11,086 nt of DNA, taken from positions 1 through 11,086 of the forward strand of contig QMOP01000026.1 in NCBI GenBank assembly GCA_003650255.1, given 5' to 3'. The notes below the pieces were generated by a model. It did no database searches. It was not told the DNA's origin and worked only from the letters and a program-made list of their open reading frames with translations. A program made the translations under genes and the position numbers. Every line of letters begins with the position of its first letter. Position 1 is the first letter of the stretch. Of this stretch, positions 8,201 to 11,086 are shown one piece after another. This DNA comes from Caldisericota bacterium. GTDB lineage: Bacteria > CG03 > B21-G15.

Positions 8201-9340
8201 GCTTTTGATGAGTGGAATCTTGAAAGTAAGGAGTCAAATTTAGCAACTGCTCTATCACAGCCCGATTCTATTAAACCAAGAGATGTTTTGAATTTTATGT
8301 GTTTTGATACTCCTTTTGATTACGGTGGAAGTATTACTCTTACCTGGAATTTATCACCTGATGATGGAAGTGGAGAGAATGATGTTAAATATTATTATAT
8401 CTATCGTTCAACCTCTACCCTTACTCCTTACACCTTACACCTCACACTTTCAAAAGGAACAACATACTGGATTGATAAGAACTTAGTTGATGGAATTACA
8501 TATTATTACCTTATAAAAAGTTTTGATGGATGGAATTATTCAGATGGAGTTTACTCCTATGCAGTTCCTTTAAAGAACTTTAAAGAGGTCTCAGTTGAAG
8601 GAGGAGAACTTGAACTTGGAGATGGAGTTGAGATTTTTGTTTCTGAAGGTACATATAGTGAGGCTCTTTTCTTTTATGTAAGAACTCCGCTTGAAGATGA
8701 ATATAAGGATGTTAAAATTCCTGAAAATGTTTCTCCTTTGAATATCACAAAAGAGATTATTCTTGTTAAGGAAAGTGAACTGGATTCTCTTTCTGGAAAG
8801 GATATTTCATACATAAGAAATTATGTAAATTCAAGGGAGATAGTTCTTGATAAAAATATTATCCTGAAGATTTCATATAAGGGTGGAAGTTACAATAATG
8901 AAAGGAGATTGAGATTGTTTTTATGGGATGAAGGAGATGAGTGGAAGATGATACACACATCTTATCCTGATATTGAAGAGGATAAGGTTGTTGCTGAAAT
9001 TAATGATTTTTCATATTTCAGAATTATGGAGTTTCTTGGTGCCCCATATTTGATTGATAAAAATAAATGCTATGTTTATCCACAACCAGCAAAAGGAGAT
9101 GAACTTTATTTCAAGTTTTATCTTGGAAATGAGTGCAAGGTTAAGATAAGAGTTTTCAATTTAAATGGAGATTTAATATGGTATAAAAAGAAGGATTATG
9201 GTTTAATTGATATTGGAAAGGCGCAGGAGATAAAATGGGATATAAGTAATGTTGCATCAGGTGTTTATATCTGGATTCTTGAGGGAGAGAAAGGGAATAG
9301 GAAGGATGTTATAAAGAGGAAGATGGCAATTGTTCATTAA
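5255..9340 (+). CDS. Secreted PQQ-like propeller / FN3-array protein with type IX-style C-terminal domain
   Basis: A 1,361-aa exported protein. From the 5255 start: signal peptide 1-40 (basic stretch KKER, hydrophobic core LFAICYLLFASFLLAA); 8-bladed PQQ/BamB-like propeller about 43-399 with repeated 'SPxIxxGxIY...YCFNSLTGExxWxY'; Ig-like 400-492; six FN3 modules about 493-1111; a ZU5-like region with closing 'INDFSYFRIM', 1112-1263; C-terminal FlgD/Por-type domain 1264-1361 (YPQPA, VKIRVFNLNGDL, ASGVYIWIL, KRKMAIV). In type IX-like systems such C-terminal domains direct transport across the outer membrane and anchoring. I chose ATG 5255 (17-base overlap with the upstream gene) because it has an SD-like AAGGA and supplies a basic n-region. 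ATG 5303 is the alternative; it lies at the end of a heptamer repeat, lacks an SD and gives a signal peptide without basic residues. The following gene is a PorV-like barrel, which fits export through that route. Ligand unknown. Confidence 0.94.
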   Translation: MESSIKKERIANCELRMVNVYCSLFAICYLLFASFLLAASWTKWKCDVYGSNYIRETAKNVDKNSLWEYNTFSQILASPVIKGNYLYICTRSGAVYCFNSLTGEVVWQYSTDGQINSTPIIEDNKIYVASFDGNLYCFNSLTGEILWKYSTVSAETFSSPLIFKNMILYAPGFGNPDYEDYLISLELNGNFKWRFDTGNLIHSSPITDGNYIYITSNNGRIYKIDSLGNGVWYYQTDGSFRMATPFCNNGKIFFAPGDNERRVIALNSDGSVFWMSDSLNLAGEGMVVSSVSGDDRNIYIVYATTKQYISALSQSDGSILWKLEIGDIIDTDYIASPSLSNGRIFVPNYGGYLFEISTSGVILNNFLIDNSSSPVYTTPAISNGYIYLATWNGKVKCFKASEVVSISYPDEDTVSGIVGIKGYIESLSSINWTVYYSTNMIDFVKISTGNWTVSGSTITYWDTSLLTDGTYYLKIEATNGYGISSCILNNPPRPPENLTAFDYPFDNGGAIKLSWTLSPDDGCGSNDVVEYRIYRSTSPVNFYTLHVKLPKGTTYYRDTGVKNNLTYYYYLTSYDGVNESVPSKVVSAYPFDNLPPQEPEGLTVINPGVGGVLELYWSANKEEDIGGYKLYRSTDSKNYSLLVILSSDTVSYQDKGLINFITYYYLLSSFDTSGNQSSPSGPVFEYPSDFPPKTPDGFRVSAGDGFVDIYWQENTEKDIKGYNIYRSTDNKNFSFLTRVLHPGTTHQDLNVINHTTYYYCVKAIDEGGNESSPTEIKSAYPWEGADVVPPAEITSLDSISLNEAEVKLSWTSPGDDGTTGNLTGSFRIDYDTFTKLWNENEYKIEINVSDLSPLTPYSYTITELTPLLTYYFIIYTFDNASRFSSSNISTSVVTGISPDSITDLKAEMGNIDGSILLSWTSPGDDGREGDVKDGGFRIVYSTNSSLIPYYEVFISTEFSPFETHSFLITGLDRGVTYYFKIFAFDEWNLESKESNLATALSQPDSIKPRDVLNFMCFDTPFDYGGSITLTWNLSPDDGSGENDVKYYYIYRSTSTLTPYTLHLTLSKGTTYWIDKNLVDGITYYYLIKSFDGWNYSDGVYSYAVPLKNFKEVSVEGGELELGDGVEIFVSEGTYSEALFFYVRTPLEDEYKDVKIPENVSPLNITKEIILVKESELDSLSGKDISYIRNYVNSREIVLDKNIILKISYKGGSYNNERRLRLFLWDEGDEWKMIHTSYPDIEEDKVVAEINDFSYFRIMEFLGAPYLIDKNKCYVYPQPAKGDELYFKFYLGNECKVKIRVFNLNGDLIWYKKKDYGLIDIGKAQEIKWDISNVASGVYIWILEGEKGNRKDVIKRKMAIVH
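5278..5305 (+). repeat. Heptamer tandem repeat, (GCGAATT)4-type, ending in an ATG
   Basis: Four contiguous 7-base units, gcgaatt, gcgaatt, gtgaatt and gcgaatg, start six bases after the stop of the first gene. The last three bases of the fourth unit are the ATG at 5303. They resemble the heptameric short tandem repeats (STRR) known from cyanobacteria, although nothing else here suggests a cyanobacterium. Confidence 0.9.
5306..5317 (+). repeat. Short palindrome in the hairpin loop
   Basis: GTAAATGTTTAC is a near-perfect inverted repeat (GTAAA, TG, TTTAC) sitting exactly between the two heptamer arrays. In RNA it could form a small stem of four pairs with a 4-base loop, capping the larger hairpin. 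Confidence 0.5.
5325..5352 (+). repeat. Heptamer tandem repeat (TATTTGC)4 encoding the signal-peptide core
   Basis: Four contiguous units, tatttgc three times then tattcgc. Because 7 is not a multiple of 3, the translation passes through all three frames and gives LFAICYLLFA, which is the hydrophobic core of the signal peptide. The array is an imperfect reverse complement of the array at 5278-5305. Confidence 0.9.
6730..8585 (+). repeat. Array of six fibronectin type III modules in the second gene
   Basis: Modules begin near 6730, 7034, 7325, 7619, 7949 and 8282. Modules 1 and 6 are the closest pair (PFDNGGAIKLSWTLSPDDG versus PFDYGGSITLTWNLSPDDG, both followed by YRST, YTLH and KGTTY). Modules 2 and 3 share GGYKLYRSTDSKNYS versus KGYNIYRSTDNKNFS. 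Modules 4 and 5 carry 'SWTSPGDDG'. The array thus reads as three sequence subtypes, A-B-B-C-C-A, pointing to module duplication and rearrangement. Confidence 0.8.
9043..9337 (+). other. C-terminal FlgD/type IX-style sorting domain
   Basis: The last ~98 residues of the second gene show YVYPQPAKGDELYFKFYL, VKIRVFNLNGDLIW, then KWDISNVASGVYIWILEG and a final KRKMAIVH. This order (NPA-like start, IxVxxxxG, GVYxxxL, Lys-rich end with KMxIV) is the Ig-like C-terminal domain used as a sorting signal in Por/type IX secretion and in related FlgD-like tails. Whether this organism has a full type IX machine cannot be told from the window. Confidence 0.75.
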
Positions 9341-9341
9341 T

Positions 9342-9433
9342 TAGTGACTGAGTGATTGAGATGAAAAGGAAATTTTTAAAAAGGACTATTCACTTACTCA
9401 CTATTTACTTAGTCACTCTTCACTTAGTCACTG
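9342..9433 (+). promoter_or_regulatory. Potential mRNA hairpin enclosing the start of the barrel gene
   Basis: Bases 9342-9355 can pair with 9420-9433 over 14 positions (12 Watson-Crick, 2 G-U), leaving the ATG at 9361 in a 64-base loop. The same left arm (9343-9355) can instead pair with 9405-9417 over 13 positions, so two alternative stems exist because the right arm is repeated. Paired by eye; no energy computed, regulatory role unproven. Confidence 0.45.
9343..9358 (+). repeat. Octamer repeat just upstream of the barrel gene
   Basis: Two 8-base units, AGTGACTG and AGTGATTG, fill most of the 20-base gap between the stop at 9340 and the ATG at 9361. They occupy the place where a Shine-Dalgarno sequence would be expected, and none is seen. 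Confidence 0.75.
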
Positions 9434-10662
9434 TTCACTTACACTCATACAGGATTCATCCACTTGCTTCTTCTACTGGTTTCAGTTTCTTAAAAATTGA
9501 GGAGGATGCGTATTTTGGAAGAATGGGAGAGATAAAGACAGTTGTTGATGAAAGAAAAGGAATTAGTATTATAAATGATTTCTGGTTTCAGGATTTAAAG
9601 ATTCTTGGTTTTAAGTTTGCTCATAATAATTTTTATTTAAGATTTTTTAATCTTTATGTTCCATCGGAAATTGAGAGAAGAAGTGGGGTTGGTGAGGATG
9701 ACATTATTTACCCCTTTACAACTCCTGAAGGAGAGTTTGGAGCAAGGAGTTCACTTTTTAACATTTCCTATGAATATTATCCATATAGAATTGGAATAAA
9801 GATTTTTGAAGAAAGAATAGATGTTTATAAGGCACGTGGTTTCTCTCTGGATTTTCTTTACAGATATAAGAATTTTGGTTTTATGATTGAAAATCTTGGC
9901 CCTGCAGTGAAATTCAATAAAAAGTATTTTAACATTCCTCTAACTTTGAGAGCAGGTGGTTTTAAGGATTTTAAGAAATTTGCTCTGTTTTATGAGATTA
10001 AAAAACCGATTGATGATTATCCCTGGATTACTGTTTCAGTTAACTATCCTGTTCTTCCATATCTTCACATTTCAGGAGGTTATTCATGTAGGTTTTATGG
10101 TAACAATTTAGGATTTTTAAATGGACTTAATTTTGGATTTGGTTTTGGAATTAAGAATATCTATTTTGACTATTCCTACAGAAATTATGGAATACTTGGT
10201 GATACGCATAAATTTTCATTCAGATGGTTTTTTGGAAAAAAGAGAGTAAAAAAGAAAAAGATTAAAAAGGAATTTCATAAGAAAAAGTTGCTTGGTCCGA
10301 ATATTAAAGGGGTTCTTTATTTTAATGAATACAATTTTAATGTTGGGAGTCTTAAAAAAATTACATTTGCAACACATCTTGAGGGTCCTTTTAAGATAGA
10401 GGTTAAGGAAAAAAGAGAATTCAGTGTTGAAGTTCCTGGAAAGGCAGTTAAAGAATTTGAAATAAAACACAATGTTGAGACATTTACTGGATTTGTGAAT
10501 TACTTTTTTGACAAAGGAATTGGAAAGGGGCTTAAGGCATATTTCATCAAAAGTGGTAAGAGTTATGAATTAAAGGAGAAAGAGGGCTTAATTGTTCTTG
10601 AAGCACCATATCTTGAGGATTTTGTTCTTTATAGGGGAAAAAGTGTTAAGCATGGAGATTAA
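9361..10662 (+). CDS. PorV/UPF0164-like outer-membrane beta-barrel protein with C-terminal extension
   Basis: A 433-aa protein. Signal peptide about 1-36 (MKRKFLKR, then a repetitive hydrophobic core, then HPLASS). Mature start STGFSFLKIEEDAYFGRMGE resembles the PorV/UPF0164 opening (G-FL-IG-GARA-GMGGA), but the usual 'NPAGL' motif is not visible. Alternating aromatic strands run to FSFRWFFGK at about 292, a typical barrel-closing end. Then come a Lys-rich linker (293-309, 12 of 17 K or R) and an unrecognised ~124-aa beta-rich tail that should lie in the periplasm. In type IX secretion PorV is the outer-membrane shuttle that binds C-terminal domains; the preceding gene carries such a domain, so a partner role is plausible but inferred. 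A GTG at 9352 could add three residues; ATG 9361 gives the better n-region. There is no clear SD, so translation may be coupled to the upstream gene. Confidence 0.85.
   Translation: MKRKFLKRTIHLLTIYLVTLHLVTVHLHSYRIHPLASSTGFSFLKIEEDAYFGRMGEIKTVVDERKGISIINDFWFQDLKILGFKFAHNNFYLRFFNLYVPSEIERRSGVGEDDIIYPFTTPEGEFGARSSLFNISYEYYPYRIGIKIFEERIDVYKARGFSLDFLYRYKNFGFMIENLGPAVKFNKKYFNIPLTLRAGGFKDFKKFALFYEIKKPIDDYPWITVSVNYPVLPYLHISGGYSCRFYGNNLGFLNGLNFGFGFGIKNIYFDYSYRNYGILGDTHKFSFRWFFGKKRVKKKKIKKEFHKKKLLGPNIKGVLYFNEYNFNVGSLKKITFATHLEGPFKIEVKEKREFSVEVPGKAVKEFEIKHNVETFTGFVNYFFDKGIGKGLKAYFIKSGKSYELKEKEGLIVLEAPYLEDFVLYRGKSVKHGD
9394..9438 (+). repeat. Three in-frame 15-bp repeats encoding the signal-peptide core
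   Basis: Units at 9394 (ttactcactatttac), 9409 (ttagtcactcttcac) and 9424 (ttagtcactgttcac). The last two differ at one base; the first matches the second at 12 of 15. They encode LLTIY, LVTLH and LVTVH, followed by LHSY. Histidines in a signal-peptide core are unusual and follow directly from the repeat sequence. Confidence 0.9.
10237..10287 (+). other. Lysine-rich linker after the barrel
   Basis: The 17 codons encode KKRVKKKKIKKEFHKKK, directly after the barrel-closing FSFRWFFG. In a barrel of this family the C-terminus faces the periplasm, so the linker would place a strong positive patch at the inner face of the outer membrane or against peptidoglycan. The DNA is A-rich (runs of up to six A) but the frame continues cleanly through it. 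Confidence 0.7.
10654..10657 (+). promoter_or_regulatory. Shine-Dalgarno (GGAG) for the last gene
   Basis: GGAG lies 5 bases before the ATG at 10663, inside the last codons of the barrel gene. The stop TAA (10660-10662) directly abuts that ATG. Together these fix the start and imply coupled translation. Confidence 0.7.
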
Positions 10663-11086
10663 ATGACAAAGGATTCTTGGCACAAGATAAATAAAAATGT
10701 ACTTGCTAAAAATATAATTGCTTTAAATCAGGTAAATGAATTAATGAAGCATTTTGAAAATTTTTGTTTAATGAGAGGAATGGCTCTTATTGTATCTAAA
10801 GTTTATAAACTTGGTGAGAGGGATATGGAGGATATTGATATTTGTGTTGATTTAGAGGATAAAGAAAGATTTTTTTCTGTAATGAGAGAATTAAAATACA
10901 GTTTTGTTCCAAGTGGAGAATATTGTTTTAGAAGAAGGGAATGGGAACTTCCGATTGATGTTCATTTTGAAAATGTTAAAGAAATAAGAAGAGTAAGGTT
11001 TTTTGGGAGGGGGTTTAATGTCTTGAGTAAAAAACTGTTGTTTTTGGATTTGATAAAACACTCGTATTTTCAGCATTATGAGAGAA
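10663..11086 (+). CDS. Nucleotidyltransferase-like protein (NTP_transf_5 type), 3'-truncated
   Basis: The frame opens with ATG immediately after the TAA of the barrel gene, has a GGAG ribosome-binding site, and runs off the window after 141 codons with no stop. Residues about 36-103 match the uncharacterised nucleotidyltransferase family PF14907: LMRGMALIVSKVY, then GERDMEDIDICVD (the G-R-x-x-D-I-D type motif that in nucleotidyltransferase folds holds the metal-binding aspartates), then PIDVHFEN (the usual VDxHW position). The family's members are mostly of unknown substrate and often sit near polysaccharide or peptide-modification genes. There is no signal peptide, so it should be cytoplasmic, unlike its three neighbours. 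Its tight join to the barrel gene implies co-transcription, but a functional link is not evident. Confidence 0.82.
   Translation, partial: MTKDSWHKINKNVLAKNIIALNQVNELMKHFENFCLMRGMALIVSKVYKLGERDMEDIDICVDLEDKERFFSVMRELKYSFVPSGEYCFRRREWELPIDVHFENVKEIRRVRFFGRGFNVLSKKLLFLDLIKHSYFQHYER

Noticed and set aside
10237..10290. Programmed frameshift or assembly error in the A-rich tract of the barrel gene
   Set aside because: The frame continues for about 120 further sensible codons to a stop that abuts the next start.
10891..11076. Minus-strand open frame at the right edge
   Set aside because: It is antisense to the nucleotidyltransferase-like gene, whose motifs confirm the + strand reading.

Overview
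The window is an AT-rich, gene-dense stretch from a bacterium that I cannot place firmly. All four genes lie on the + strand with almost no intergenic DNA, which suggests one operon continuing past both edges. The cell envelope is evidently of Gram-negative type: there is a PorV/UPF0164-like outer-membrane barrel, and a giant secreted protein ending in a FlgD/type IX (Por)-style C-terminal domain. FN3 modules with the 'SWTSPGDDG' signature, lamin-tail domains and PQQ-like propellers are typical of large surface proteins in FCB-type candidate phyla and in WOR-3, Elusimicrobiota or Omnitrophota-like lineages. That assignment is inference from style only.

Layout. (1) 1-5271: the 3' 1,756 codons of a giant multidomain surface protein. 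It carries an FN3 tail, an apparent 8-bladed propeller, two Ig-like repeats, FN3, two lamin-tail domains, beta-sandwich regions and a C-terminal propeller. (2) 5255-9340: a 1,361-aa secreted protein with signal peptide, 8-bladed PQQ-like propeller, Ig-like domain, six FN3 modules, a ZU5-like region and a C-terminal sorting-type domain. (3) 9361-10662: an outer-membrane barrel related to the PorV family, with a lysine-rich linker and a C-terminal extension. (4) 10663 to the edge: the start of a PF14907-type nucleotidyltransferase-like protein. There is no non-coding stretch over 300 bases. I see no RNA gene, mobile element, CRISPR array or convincing promoter or terminator.

How the genes fit together. 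Genes 1 and 2 look like exported adhesive or scaffold proteins. Gene 3 resembles the outer-membrane partner that, in type IX secretion, handles proteins bearing a C-terminal sorting domain such as the one ending gene 2. The nucleotidyltransferase-like gene has no obvious link.

The most unusual signal is at the two gene junctions. At each, a short tandem repeat sits just before a start codon, and its reverse-complement-like partner repeat encodes the hydrophobic core of the signal peptide. The two junctions use unrelated repeat sequences (7-nt units at one, 8- and 15-nt units at the other) but have the same architecture. In the mRNA each pair could fold into a hairpin that encloses the start codon.
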